A stretch of 64,000 bases of DNA from CADEDH01 sp050330635. Lineage in GTDB: Bacteria; Actinomycetota; Acidimicrobiia; Acidimicrobiales; SZUA-35. The position numbers were made by a program, and so were the translations under genes. Under the pieces are notes generated by a model. The model was given only the letters and a program-made list of their open reading frames with translations, was not told the DNA's origin and made no database searches. Every line of letters begins with the position of its first letter. Positions within the stretch are counted from its first letter, which is position 1. The stretch lies in contig JBHJNQ010000019.1 in assembly GCA_050330635.1 (NCBI GenBank), forward strand, positions 26,891 through 90,890. The letters run 5' to 3'. Shown piece by piece: positions 17,697 to 26,207 of this stretch.

Positions 17697-18698
17697 TCAG
17701 GGCGTCCAGTCGGCGAACGTGTCGATCATGTAGCGGACGTCGGGCCCCAGCGGGTAGAGGATGGGGCACGTGCACCCGTTGTCGATGTACTCGGCCACCT
17801 TGGCCCGGCACTCGTCGGGGGTACCGGCGGCGCAGATCATCTGGACGATCTCGTCGGGGACCCGCGTGGCCGCCGCCACCACCTGCTCGTGGGTGGCGGG
17901 CCAGGTCAGCACCTCGCCGACGGCGTCGAGGATCGAGGCCGGCACCCCGCTGGCCTTCATGATGTGGGGCTGCTGGCCGAGGTACTGGGTCACGAGGAGC
18001 CGGGCCCCGTCGAGGGCGGCCTGGCGGTCCTCGTCGACCGAGCACACCACCAGCTGGGGCCGGTCGATGTGGTCGACGCTGCGCCCGGCCTTGGCCGCCC
18101 CGATCGCCAGGTGCTCGAGGGCCTGCCGGTTGTAGTCGGGTGACACGAGGTAGTTCAGGACGACGCCGTCGGCGATCTGGCCGGTCAGCTCCATCATCTG
18201 CATCCCGGTGGCCCCGATGTAGATCGGGACGTCCTTCGGTCGGCGCTCCTGGTGGACGTAGTCGAGCTCGACCGCGTCGAGGTGGACGAAGTAGCCGTCC
18301 ATGGTGACCGTCTCGTTGGCCAGGAGGGCCCGGACGGCCGTCACCACCTCCCTCATGACGGTCAGGGGGCGGGCCCGGTCGATGCCGACCCTCGATGCCA
18401 GGGGATCCCACCACGCCCCCAGCCCGCAGATGATCCGACCGGGGGCGAGGTCGTCGAGGGTGGCGAACAGGGAGGCCAGCCGGGCCGGGTTGCGGGTCCA
18501 CACGTCGATGACGCCGGAGCCGATCCTGATCCGGTCGGTGGTGGCGCCGAAGGCGGCCATGGCCACCCCGGCCTCCCGGACGAGCCGGGAGTCGGCCTGC
18601 CACACCGCCTCGAACCCCCGCTCCTCGGCGTAGCGGGTGTGGTCGATGGCGTCCGCCATCGGGTGGGCGTCCTGGAGGTAGAGGGCCAGTCGGGTCAC
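17697..18698 (-). CDS. LLM-class flavin-dependent oxidoreductase (F420-type)
   Basis: This 333-residue luciferase-like protein starts with LALYLQDAHPMADAI and has FEAVWQADSRLVREA, RIRIGSGVIDVWTRNP and LGLGAWW-like ICGLGAWWDPLA, the pattern of methylenetetrahydromethanopterin-reductase-like, often F420-dependent, members. The GTG start at 18698 overlaps the stop of the ABC ATPase gene (GTGA), so it is the last gene coupled to the BMP-type transporter and may act on the imported compound. The longer upstream open frame is not supported by conserved residues. Confidence 0.82.
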   Translation of the reverse strand: MTRLALYLQDAHPMADAIDHTRYAEERGFEAVWQADSRLVREAGVAMAAFGATTDRIRIGSGVIDVWTRNPARLASLFATLDDLAPGRIICGLGAWWDPLASRVGIDRARPLTVMREVVTAVRALLANETVTMDGYFVHLDAVELDYVHQERRPKDVPIYIGATGMQMMELTGQIADGVVLNYLVSPDYNRQALEHLAIGAAKAGRSVDHIDRPQLVVCSVDEDRQAALDGARLLVTQYLGQQPHIMKASGVPASILDAVGEVLTWPATHEQVVAAATRVPDEIVQMICAAGTPDECRAKVAEYIDNGCTCPILYPLGPDVRYMIDTFADWTP

Positions 18699-20284
18699 GG
18701 TGTGGTCGCTCCTGTCTCGGCCGGCGGCCGTTCGTCGGCGGCGACGCCCGACATCAGCAGCCCGATCGTGTTCTTGTCGGCGAGACCCCGGGGCACGTCG
18801 CCCATGATCCGCCCCTCGTAGAGGACGACCACCCGGTCGGCCAGCTCGAGTATCTCGTCGAGGTCCTCGGAGATGAGGAGGATGGCGGCGCCGTCGCTGC
18901 GCTGCTCCAGGAGGCGTTCGTGGATGTACTCGGCGGCCCCGATGTCGACCCCCCGGGTCGGTTGGGCCACGACGAACACCCGGGCCCCGGAGCTGAACTC
19001 TCGGGCGATGACGAGCTTCTGGATGTTGCCACCCGAGAGGTGTCTGGTCGGCGTGTCGAGGTCGGGCGTCTTCACCGAGTAGCGGGAGACTAGGTCGCGG
19101 CACCGTTCCCCGATGGCGGAGAAGTCGAGCAGGCCGCGGCGGGTGTAGGGGGGCTTGTGGTAGTCGAGCAGCATGAGGTTCTCGGCCACGGTGAACTCAC
19201 CGATGGCGCCGTCACGCATGCGCTCCTCCGGCACGTAGGCCAGCCCGTGGGATCGGACGGCCGCCGGATCGGGGCTGGTGACGGCCCTGCCGGCCACGGT
19301 GACCGTGCCCCGCTCCATGGGGCGGAGACCGACGAGGGCCTCGGCCAGCTCCCGTTGGCCGTTGCCGGACACGCCGGCGATACCGACGATCTCGCCCTCC
19401 CGGACGGCCACGGAGACCCCGTCGACGGCGATGGTGCCCCGATCACCCCGGACCGAGACGTCATCGGCCCGGAGCTGCACCTCGCCCTGCTCGACGGGGA
19501 CGATGTGGCGGCTCAGCTCGACGGGGCGGCCAACCATGAGGTGGGCCAACGACTCCCGGGTGGCCTCGGCCGGCGTGGTGTACCCGGACACCCGACCGTC
19601 GCGCAGCACCGTGATCTCGTCGGAGAGGTCCATGACCTCGTGGAGCTTATGGGAGATGAAGATGAGTCCGCAGCCGTCGTCGCGCATCTGGCGCAGGGTG
19701 ACGAACAGGTCGTCGACCTCGGGTGGGGTGAGGACGGCCGTCGGCTCGTCGAGGACGAGGAGGCGGGCGTCGCGGTAGAGGGCCTTGAGGATCTCGGCCC
19801 GTTGGCGCTCGCCCACGGCGAGCTGCCACACCTGGGTGTCGGGGTCGACGTGGAGGCCGTAGCGATCGGCCACCTCCCCCAAGCGGCGTCTGACCTGACC
19901 GAGGTCGGCCAGACCGGCCCGCCCCCGCAGACCGAGGGCGACGTTCTCGGCCACGGTGAGGGTGGGGACGAGCATGAAGTGCTGATGGATCATGCCGATG
20001 CCGCGGGCGATGGCATCGGACGGGGAGGTGATCTCCACCGCCGCCCCGTCGAGCTCGATCGTGCCCTCATCGGGCCGGTAGAGGCCGTAGAGGATCTTCA
20101 TGAGCGTGCTCTTGCCCGCCCCGTTCTCACCGAGCAGGGTGTGCACCCGGCCCGGCAACACCGTCAGATCGACCGCCTGGTTGGCCACCACACCGGGGAA
20201 GCGCTTGGTGATGTTGCGCATCCTCAGCATGGGGACCGTGCCGTGGTCGTCGATCGTGGTCGGTGGTGCCGGGTCGGGTGTCAT
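18695..20284 (-). CDS. BMP-type ABC transporter ATPase (two ABC domains)
   Basis: The 529-residue protein contains two ABC modules, as in sugar and nucleoside importers. Module 1: Walker A LGENGAGKSTLMKIL, degenerate signature LAVGERQRAEILKAL, Walker B LLVLDEPTAVL. Module 2 has GVSGNGQRELAEALVG in place of Walker A, as is usual in this family, signature LSGGNIQKLVIAREF, and VVAQPTRGVD. It belongs to the transporter whose lipoprotein and two permeases lie just upstream. It starts 47 bases after the lipoprotein stop and overlaps the LLM gene downstream. Confidence 0.9.
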   Translation of the reverse strand: MTPDPAPPTTIDDHGTVPMLRMRNITKRFPGVVANQAVDLTVLPGRVHTLLGENGAGKSTLMKILYGLYRPDEGTIELDGAAVEITSPSDAIARGIGMIHQHFMLVPTLTVAENVALGLRGRAGLADLGQVRRRLGEVADRYGLHVDPDTQVWQLAVGERQRAEILKALYRDARLLVLDEPTAVLTPPEVDDLFVTLRQMRDDGCGLIFISHKLHEVMDLSDEITVLRDGRVSGYTTPAEATRESLAHLMVGRPVELSRHIVPVEQGEVQLRADDVSVRGDRGTIAVDGVSVAVREGEIVGIAGVSGNGQRELAEALVGLRPMERGTVTVAGRAVTSPDPAAVRSHGLAYVPEERMRDGAIGEFTVAENLMLLDYHKPPYTRRGLLDFSAIGERCRDLVSRYSVKTPDLDTPTRHLSGGNIQKLVIAREFSSGARVFVVAQPTRGVDIGAAEYIHERLLEQRSDGAAILLISEDLDEILELADRVVVLYEGRIMGDVPRGLADKNTIGLLMSGVAADERPPAETGATTP

Positions 20285-20331
20285 GGTGTGTCCGCTCCGG
20301 GCCGGTGGCCCGGATTCAGGTCGGGATCAGA

Positions 20332-21423
20332 TCAGCTGACGCCGGTCGTGATCGAGCCGTCGATGATGCCCTCGATGGTCTCCTCGGCCAGCGTCTGGAC
20401 CGCCGGATCGAGGGTGTAGCCATCGTTGTACTCGATGATCAGGCCACCGTTCTCGAGGTTGAGGGTGTAGGTGTTGCCCCCGAGGGTGCCGGCCTCGATG
20501 TCGGCGATGATGTCCTCGAGGATGACCTCCCAGTGGTAGACCTGCGAGGCCACCACGTTGTCCTCGCCGAGCGAGGTCTGGTTGGCCTGGGTGCCGAACC
20601 ACAGCACCCCCTCCTCGCTGGCCACACCGGTGGCACCCGTCACCATCTGGGCCGTGCCGGTCAGGATGTCGGCGCCGGCGCCGACGTGGGCCGTCGCCGC
20701 CTCGGCGGCGAGGGCCACGTCGCTGAACGATTCGATCCAGTTGGTGTTGACGGTGACATCGGCGCTCTGCGCCGCCACCCCGTTCTCGAAGCCGCTCACG
20801 TAGAGTGCGGCATCGCCGACCTCGATCGGGCCGACCACGCCGATGACACCCGACTCGGTGATGGCACCGGCCATGACGCCCATGACGTAGCCGCCCTCAT
20901 CGGACCGGGTCGTGTAGGCCGACACGTTGGGAAGGTCGAAGGTATCGATCGAGGTGCCCCACGTGAAGGCGACGTCGGGGAAGTCGGCGGCGATCTCCTC
21001 GAGCGGAGCGCCGTACTGGGAGCCGTGGGCGATGATGAGGTCGTAGTCGTCCTCGGCGTACCCCCGCAGGGCCGCCGCCGCATCCTCGACGACGAAGACA
21101 CCGTCGGTGATGTCGACCTCGATGTCGCGGGTCTCGGCGACGGCGTCCAGGGCGTCGACCATGCTCTGGGTGAAGGCCAGGTCGTTGCTGGCGCTGGGGG
21201 CGACGACGGCGATGCGGAACGTCTCGCCGCTGCCGGCGGCCTCGTCGTCGTCCTCGGCGGCCGTGGTCTCCGAGGTCTCGGCGTCGTCGTCGGCGGCCGT
21301 GGTCTCCGAGGTGTCGTCGCTGCCGGTGTCGTCACCGTCGTCGTCGCTGCCGCATGCGGCGGCGACCAGGGCGAAGACCGCCAGCAGCGCCAGGAGCAGG
21401 GTCAGGGGCTTTCGTCGGGTCAT
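20332..21423 (-). CDS. BMP family substrate-binding lipoprotein (nucleoside importer)
   Basis: The 363-residue protein has a lipoprotein signal with lipobox VAAAC (Cys24), an acidic Thr/Asp/Glu tether to about residue 65, then a BmpA/PnrA-type fold: FRIAVVAPSASNDLAFTQSM, YDLIIAHGSQYG and GYVMGVMAGAITESGVIGVVG. The family binds purine and other nucleosides or, in archaeal and plant-associated cases, related heterocycles. A strong AGGAGG ribosome-binding site lies 6-8 bases before ATG 21423 and fixes the start; the frame continues upstream without support. It is encoded between permease 2 and the ATPase. Confidence 0.88.
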   Translation of the reverse strand: MTRRKPLTLLLALLAVFALVAAACGSDDDGDDTGSDDTSETTAADDDAETSETTAAEDDDEAAGSGETFRIAVVAPSASNDLAFTQSMVDALDAVAETRDIEVDITDGVFVVEDAAAALRGYAEDDYDLIIAHGSQYGAPLEEIAADFPDVAFTWGTSIDTFDLPNVSAYTTRSDEGGYVMGVMAGAITESGVIGVVGPIEVGDAALYVSGFENGVAAQSADVTVNTNWIESFSDVALAAEAATAHVGAGADILTGTAQMVTGATGVASEEGVLWFGTQANQTSLGEDNVVASQVYHWEVILEDIIADIEAGTLGGNTYTLNLENGGLIIEYNDGYTLDPAVQTLAEETIEGIIDGSITTGVS

Positions 21424-21521
21424 GGAGTCCCTCCTTTGGGATGACCGTGGTTTCTTAGGTTCGGTCGTTGTGGGTGTTGTGGATGGTTGGCTTGGTTTGC
21501 CGAACGGGCGGCTGCGCAGGG

Positions 21522-22454
21522 TCATGCCGTCCGATCGAAGGGTTTCGTCAGGGCGGCCGGGGTACCGATGCGGCGACTGACGAGGACGAGGACGAGGATG
21601 GTGAGGACGGCGGGGGCCAGGGCGGTCAGGCTCGAGACGGCGCCCGACACGATGCCGAGGGTCCGCCACTGGACGACGGTGGCCGAGACGATGCCGAACA
21701 GGAGAGCGCCGGCCATGACGCCGGTGGGCCGCCAGGCACCGAAGTAGACGAGGGCGATGGCGATGAAGCCCTGACCGTTGGTGAGGTTCTGTTGGAAGAT
21801 ACCGAGTTCGAGGGACAACGCAGCGCCGGCCAGGCCGGCCAGGGCGTTGGCGACGCAGATGGCGACCACGCGGGTGCCGTTGACGCTGACCCCGAGGGTG
21901 TCGGCCGCCTCCGGAGTCTCGCCAACGGCCCGCACGTTGAGCCCGAAGGTGGTCCGGTTGATCACGAACGACACGACGGGCACGAGCACGAACGCCACGT
22001 AGACGAGGGCATTGTGGCGGAAGAAGATATCGCCGAGCCAGGGGATGGAGGAGAGGCCGGGGATCTCGATCCTGCTGAGACCGGCGATCGGCTGTGGAGT
22101 GCCGACCTGCTTCTGGAACAGCAGGTCGGTGAACCCCAGACCGAACAGGAAGATGCCGATGCCGCTGATGCCCTGCTGGGCGTGCATGACGACGGTGATG
22201 AAGGAGTACACGAGACCCATGACGAGCCCCACCCCGAGGGCAGCGAGCACCCCCAGCAGGGCCCGGTCGGTCTCGAGGGCCGTGTAGTAGGCGGCGAAGG
22301 CACCGAGGAGCATCACGCCCTCGACGCCGAGGTTGAGCACCCCGCTCCGCTGACCGATCGTCTCACCGAGTGCGGCCAGGAGGAAGGGTGCGGCGAGGCG
22401 GATGCCCGACGCCAGGGTGGCGACGATGACGGCGGAGGTGAAGAAGTCGCTCAC
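21522..22454 (-). CDS. BMP-type ABC transporter permease 2
   Basis: The 310-residue permease has eight or more hydrophobic segments and the family motif GETIGQRSGVLNLGVEGVMLLGAF near the N-terminus, with NVRAVGETPEAADTLGVSV in the middle cytoplasmic loop. These are typical of the second membrane subunit of BMP/nucleoside importers. The GTG start at 22454 overlaps the stop of permease 1 (GTGA). Confidence 0.88.
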   Translation of the reverse strand: MSDFFTSAVIVATLASGIRLAAPFLLAALGETIGQRSGVLNLGVEGVMLLGAFAAYYTALETDRALLGVLAALGVGLVMGLVYSFITVVMHAQQGISGIGIFLFGLGFTDLLFQKQVGTPQPIAGLSRIEIPGLSSIPWLGDIFFRHNALVYVAFVLVPVVSFVINRTTFGLNVRAVGETPEAADTLGVSVNGTRVVAICVANALAGLAGAALSLELGIFQQNLTNGQGFIAIALVYFGAWRPTGVMAGALLFGIVSATVVQWRTLGIVSGAVSSLTALAPAVLTILVLVLVSRRIGTPAALTKPFDRTA

Positions 22455-23602
22455 GCCCGCTCGGCCCTGACCCGGTCGGCGCTCCGGTCGAGGGCCCGTT
22501 GGAGACGGGTTCTCAGGCGCAGGCTGCCGACGACGAAGACGACGACGAGGCCGTTGAGGGCCACGACGAGGGCCGAGGGGACCTGGAGCTCGCGCTGGAG
22601 ATCGATCCCGCCCGTCATCATCCCGCCGAACAGGAACGAGGCCGGGATCGTGAAGAGGGGGTGGAGGCCACCGAACAGGGCGGCCACGATGCCGTTGAAG
22701 CCGGCGCTCTGGGTGAAGGCGGCGGCGCCGCCTTCGGCGATGAGCCGGTGGGAGGTGCTGCCGAAGACGAGGACCGCACCGGCCACCCCGGCGCACGCCC
22801 CGGAGATGGCCAGGGCCTGGACCACGCTGGCCTTGACCGGCATGCCGGCGTAGCGGGAGGCGTCGGGGTTGTGCCCGACGGCCCGAAGCCTGACCCCGAC
22901 CGAGCTGCGGAACAGCAGCACGTACCCGAGGATCGCCACCAGGATGGCGATGACGAAACCGAGGTGGAGACGGGTACCGCCGGGCAGGAGGGGCAGGTCG
23001 GCGTTGGGCGACAGCCGCTCGGTCTGTTGGATCTTGATGGCCCCCTCCTCGATCAGCAGGTCCTGGAGGAGGAAGCTGAGCAACTGGGCGGCGACGATGT
23101 TCATCATGATCGTGCTCAGGATCTCGTTGACACCGGCGTAGGCCTTCAGGGCGCCGGGGATGGCGCCCCAGATCCCGCCGCCGACGGCGCCGGCAACCAG
23201 CACGGCCGGTACCAGCAGGATCGACGGCAGGCCCGGCACGGCGAGGGCGACGACGGTCGAGGTGATGGCACCGGCGATGATCTGTCCCTCGCCCCCGATG
23301 TTGACGACCCCGGTGCGGAAGGCGATGCAGATCCCCACACCGACGAGCAGGAGCGGCATGGCCTTGATGGCGGTGTCGGCCAGGGCGTCCCACCCTCCCA
23401 CGGCGCCCCCGATCATGGCACCATAGCCGTCGAGCGGGTTGGTGCCGAGGGCGAGGAGCATGATGGCGCCGATGGCGTAGGCGGCGATGACGGCACCGAG
23501 AGGGACAGCGAGACCGATCAGCCAACGGCTGACCCGGTTGGGACCCAACGGCGCGACCAGCTCTTCCTCGGTCGCCCGCGGCGGCACGCTTGTGCTGGTC
23601 AT
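22451..23602 (-). CDS. BMP-type ABC transporter permease 1
   Basis: This 383-residue permease shows GVGICIAFRTGVVNIGGEGQ, the characteristic FRTGxxNIGxEGQ motif of the first BMP-type permease, and LRAVGHNPDASRYAGM in the cytoplasmic loop that contacts the ATPase. ATG 23602 is preceded by GAGGAGA at good spacing, so I prefer it to the longer frame starting at 23716. It is the first gene of the minus-strand order permease 1, permease 2, lipoprotein, ATPase, LLM oxidoreductase. The 268-base gap upstream (23603-23870) must hold its promoter; a TTGACG hexamer is present at about 23790 on the minus strand. Confidence 0.88.
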   Translation of the reverse strand: MTSTSVPPRATEEELVAPLGPNRVSRWLIGLAVPLGAVIAAYAIGAIMLLALGTNPLDGYGAMIGGAVGGWDALADTAIKAMPLLLVGVGICIAFRTGVVNIGGEGQIIAGAITSTVVALAVPGLPSILLVPAVLVAGAVGGGIWGAIPGALKAYAGVNEILSTIMMNIVAAQLLSFLLQDLLIEEGAIKIQQTERLSPNADLPLLPGGTRLHLGFVIAILVAILGYVLLFRSSVGVRLRAVGHNPDASRYAGMPVKASVVQALAISGACAGVAGAVLVFGSTSHRLIAEGGAAAFTQSAGFNGIVAALFGGLHPLFTIPASFLFGGMMTGGIDLQRELQVPSALVVALNGLVVVFVVGSLRLRTRLQRALDRSADRVRAERA

Positions 23603-23870
23603 CAGCTGTCTCCTCATCGTCGGAGGTCTCAACCGGCGGATGGTGCTCGACCTCGACTCCGTCCCAGCGGCGCGTGACGTGTGTCGCTGCTCGGACGAAG
23701 CGCACAGCATAGCCACCCGTCAGCAACACCCTCCTTCGACCCCACCCAACCACAATGACCACCCAGTGTGGCTCCGGTGACAGTACGTCAACGGCCGCTC
23801 GGTGAAAAGCGCCGGCCGGTGACGATCGGCTGACGACACCCTGTCTCGTGCCTGTCGTCGCCTCCAGATC

Positions 23871-26207
23871 TCAGAGAACGCGGCGCAGGACGGCCCTGAC
23901 CGCGGGAGGCGTCAGCGGGAACCCGTCGAACCACACGCCGGTGGCGTCGTGGAGGGCGGCCACCACGGCGGGGGCGTAGGTCATCATCGGCATCTCCGCC
24001 ATCCCCCTGGCGCCCCAGGGACCGAGGGGGTCGGCCAGCTCCAGCACGACCGACTCGATCGTGCGGGGGACGTCGTCGATGCCGGGGATCAGGTAGGTGC
24101 TGAGCCGCGGAGTGACGACCCGACCGTCCTCGACGACGAGGCGCTCGGTCAGGGCGTAGCCGTGGGCCTGGACGACCCCTCCCTCGATCTGACCCACGAC
24201 GAGCGTGGGGTTGATGGCCCGACCGACGTCGTGGGCGCTCACCACCCGGTCGACCACGATGTGGCCGGTGTCGACGTCGACGGTCAGCTCGACGGCCTGA
24301 GCCACGTAGCCATAGCTGAAGTTGGGAACGCAGATCCCGGTCTCCGGATCGAGCGGCTCGGTTGGTGGGGGCACGAACCGGAATCGGCCCCGGGCCGGCC
24401 GGTCGCCGTTGCGCCACCCCTTGTCGGCCTCCTCGGCCGCCCCCCGGATGGCGTTGCCGGCCATCCACGTCAGGCGGGAGGCCGACGCCGAACCGGAGTC
24501 CCCGGCGGTGGCGGTGTCGGAGAAGAACCCTCGGATACGGTCGGGATCGAGCCCCGTGGCCTCGGCCGCCATCTGGAGGAACACCGTGTGGGCGCCCTGG
24601 CCCACGTCGGCTCCGGCGTGGCGGAGCTCGGCCCTGACCGGAGGATCGGCGGGGCCGTGTCCGTCGTCACCTTCGGGGCCGTGGAGCACGATCTCGGCCT
24701 CGCACCGCTCGGGGAAGCCGAAGGAGAAGCCGACGTTCTTGAAGGCGCAGGCGAAACCCCGGCCCCGGCGCAGCGAACCCGGTCGAGGCCCCAGCGAGGC
24801 GAAGGGGCTGAAGTCGGCCGCCGGCGCCGACCCGGCCGCGGCCTCGGCGGCGCAACGGTCGATCACCTGGGGCAAGGTGACCCCGTCGGGCATCGGGGTC
24901 TGGGTGATGCCGATCGACCCGTCCCGCAGGGTGTTGCGGCGGCGGATCTCGACCGGGTCGAGGGCGAGGGCCTCGGCCAGCTTGTTCATCTGGCACTCGG
25001 CGGCGAAGGCGGCCTGGGGCCCACCGAAGCCGCGGAAGGCACCGCCGGGGACGGCGTTGGTGTAGACGGCGTGGCTGTCGATCCGGGCGTTCGGCACCTC
25101 GTAGGGTCCGGCCTGTCCGAGGTGGCAGTTGCCCAGGACCTTGTTCGACGTGTAGTTGTAGGCTCCGGCGTCGAGCCAGGCGTCGCTTTCGACGGCCACG
25201 ATCCGGCCCTCGGCGTCGGCCCCCCAGCGGGCGTGGATGCGCCCCCGGTGTCGTTTGTGGTGACCGACGATCGACTCCTCCCTCGACCAGCGGGCCCCGA
25301 CGGGGCGCCGCTCTCCGGCGGCGTGGAGGCGCCAGGCGGCCAACGCCAGCACGATCTGGAGGGACGTGTCCTCCCGTCCGCCGAACGCCCCGCCGATGGC
25401 GGGATAGATGACGCGCACCCGGTCGAGAGGGAGACCGAGGGCGATGGCGATCTGCTCCCGGTCCTCGTGCGTCCACTGGCCGGCGATCTCGACCGTGACC
25501 CGCCCCTCGTCGTCGACGTAGCCCAGGCCGGCCTCGGGCTGGAGGTAGGCGTGCTCCTGATAGGGCAGGTCGTAGGTGCCCTCCACGATCACGGCGGCGC
25601 GCGCCCAACCGGCATCGATGTCGCCCTTGCGGATCCGGTAGCGGTGGTAGGCGTTGGTCGCCAGGCCGTTCTCGGGATGGACGAGGGGGGCGTCGGGGGC
25701 CAGCGCGGCGTCGATGTCGGCGACGACGGGCAACAGCTCCCACTCGACCACGATGGCGGAGGCGCCGGCGGCCGCCGCCGCCTCCGTCTCGGCCACCACC
25801 AGGGCCAGATGGTCGGCCTCCCACCGGCTGACGTCGGCCGGGGGCGGGGGATGGTCGGCCTCGGTGTGGGCGACGGGCTCGGAGTCCGCCGGGCCGGCGT
25901 CGGGCCGGGGGCCGGGATGGGGCGGGGGACCCGCCGCCGGGTCGGCCGGTCCGATCAGCACCGGTTGGTCGGGGAGGGTGAGACCGTAGGCGTTGACGGG
26001 AACGTCGGCCGCAGTGAACACGGCCACCACCCCCGGAGTGGCCCGGGAGCTGTCGACGTCGAGGGCCAGGAGGCGGGCGTGGGGCTGGTCGGTGAACACC
26101 ACCCGGGCCACCAGGGCGTCGGCGGGAATCACGTCGGCCGGGTAGCGGGCCGCTCCGGTGACCTTGGCCTCGGCATCGATGCGCAGGCGTGATCGGCCGA
26201 CGGTCAT
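23871..26207 (-). CDS. Xanthine-dehydrogenase-type molybdopterin subunit
   Basis: The 778-residue protein is the large molybdenum-cofactor subunit of the xanthine dehydrogenase/aldehyde oxidase family. Seen motifs: GGAFGGRED, GGAFRGFGGPQAAFAAE, VGQGAHTVFLQMAAEA and, near the end, GARGMAEMPMMTYAP, which supplies the catalytic Glu (GxGE in relatives, GMAE here). It hydroxylates carbon atoms of purines or other N-heterocycles using water. Its ATG overlaps the stop of the FAD/2Fe-2S subunit gene. The insert at about 120-145 rich in Pro and His is not typical. Absence of the AYRGAGR motif of CoxL argues against CO dehydrogenase. Confidence 0.88.
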   Translation of the reverse strand: MTVGRSRLRIDAEAKVTGAARYPADVIPADALVARVVFTDQPHARLLALDVDSSRATPGVVAVFTAADVPVNAYGLTLPDQPVLIGPADPAAGPPPHPGPRPDAGPADSEPVAHTEADHPPPPADVSRWEADHLALVVAETEAAAAAGASAIVVEWELLPVVADIDAALAPDAPLVHPENGLATNAYHRYRIRKGDIDAGWARAAVIVEGTYDLPYQEHAYLQPEAGLGYVDDEGRVTVEIAGQWTHEDREQIAIALGLPLDRVRVIYPAIGGAFGGREDTSLQIVLALAAWRLHAAGERRPVGARWSREESIVGHHKRHRGRIHARWGADAEGRIVAVESDAWLDAGAYNYTSNKVLGNCHLGQAGPYEVPNARIDSHAVYTNAVPGGAFRGFGGPQAAFAAECQMNKLAEALALDPVEIRRRNTLRDGSIGITQTPMPDGVTLPQVIDRCAAEAAAGSAPAADFSPFASLGPRPGSLRRGRGFACAFKNVGFSFGFPERCEAEIVLHGPEGDDGHGPADPPVRAELRHAGADVGQGAHTVFLQMAAEATGLDPDRIRGFFSDTATAGDSGSASASRLTWMAGNAIRGAAEEADKGWRNGDRPARGRFRFVPPPTEPLDPETGICVPNFSYGYVAQAVELTVDVDTGHIVVDRVVSAHDVGRAINPTLVVGQIEGGVVQAHGYALTERLVVEDGRVVTPRLSTYLIPGIDDVPRTIESVVLELADPLGPWGARGMAEMPMMTYAPAVVAALHDATGVWFDGFPLTPPAVRAVLRRVL

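Noticed and set aside
21522..23762. A single 746-codon frame across both BMP permeases
   Set aside because: The first half is out of frame with permease 1. The real genes are two permeases with a GTGA overlap; only the last 310 codons are coding in this frame.
23949..26192. Plus-strand reading frame of 747 codons
   Set aside because: Opposite the molybdopterin subunit, which has all family motifs. Composition is Gly/Val/His/Arg-rich as in shadow frames.
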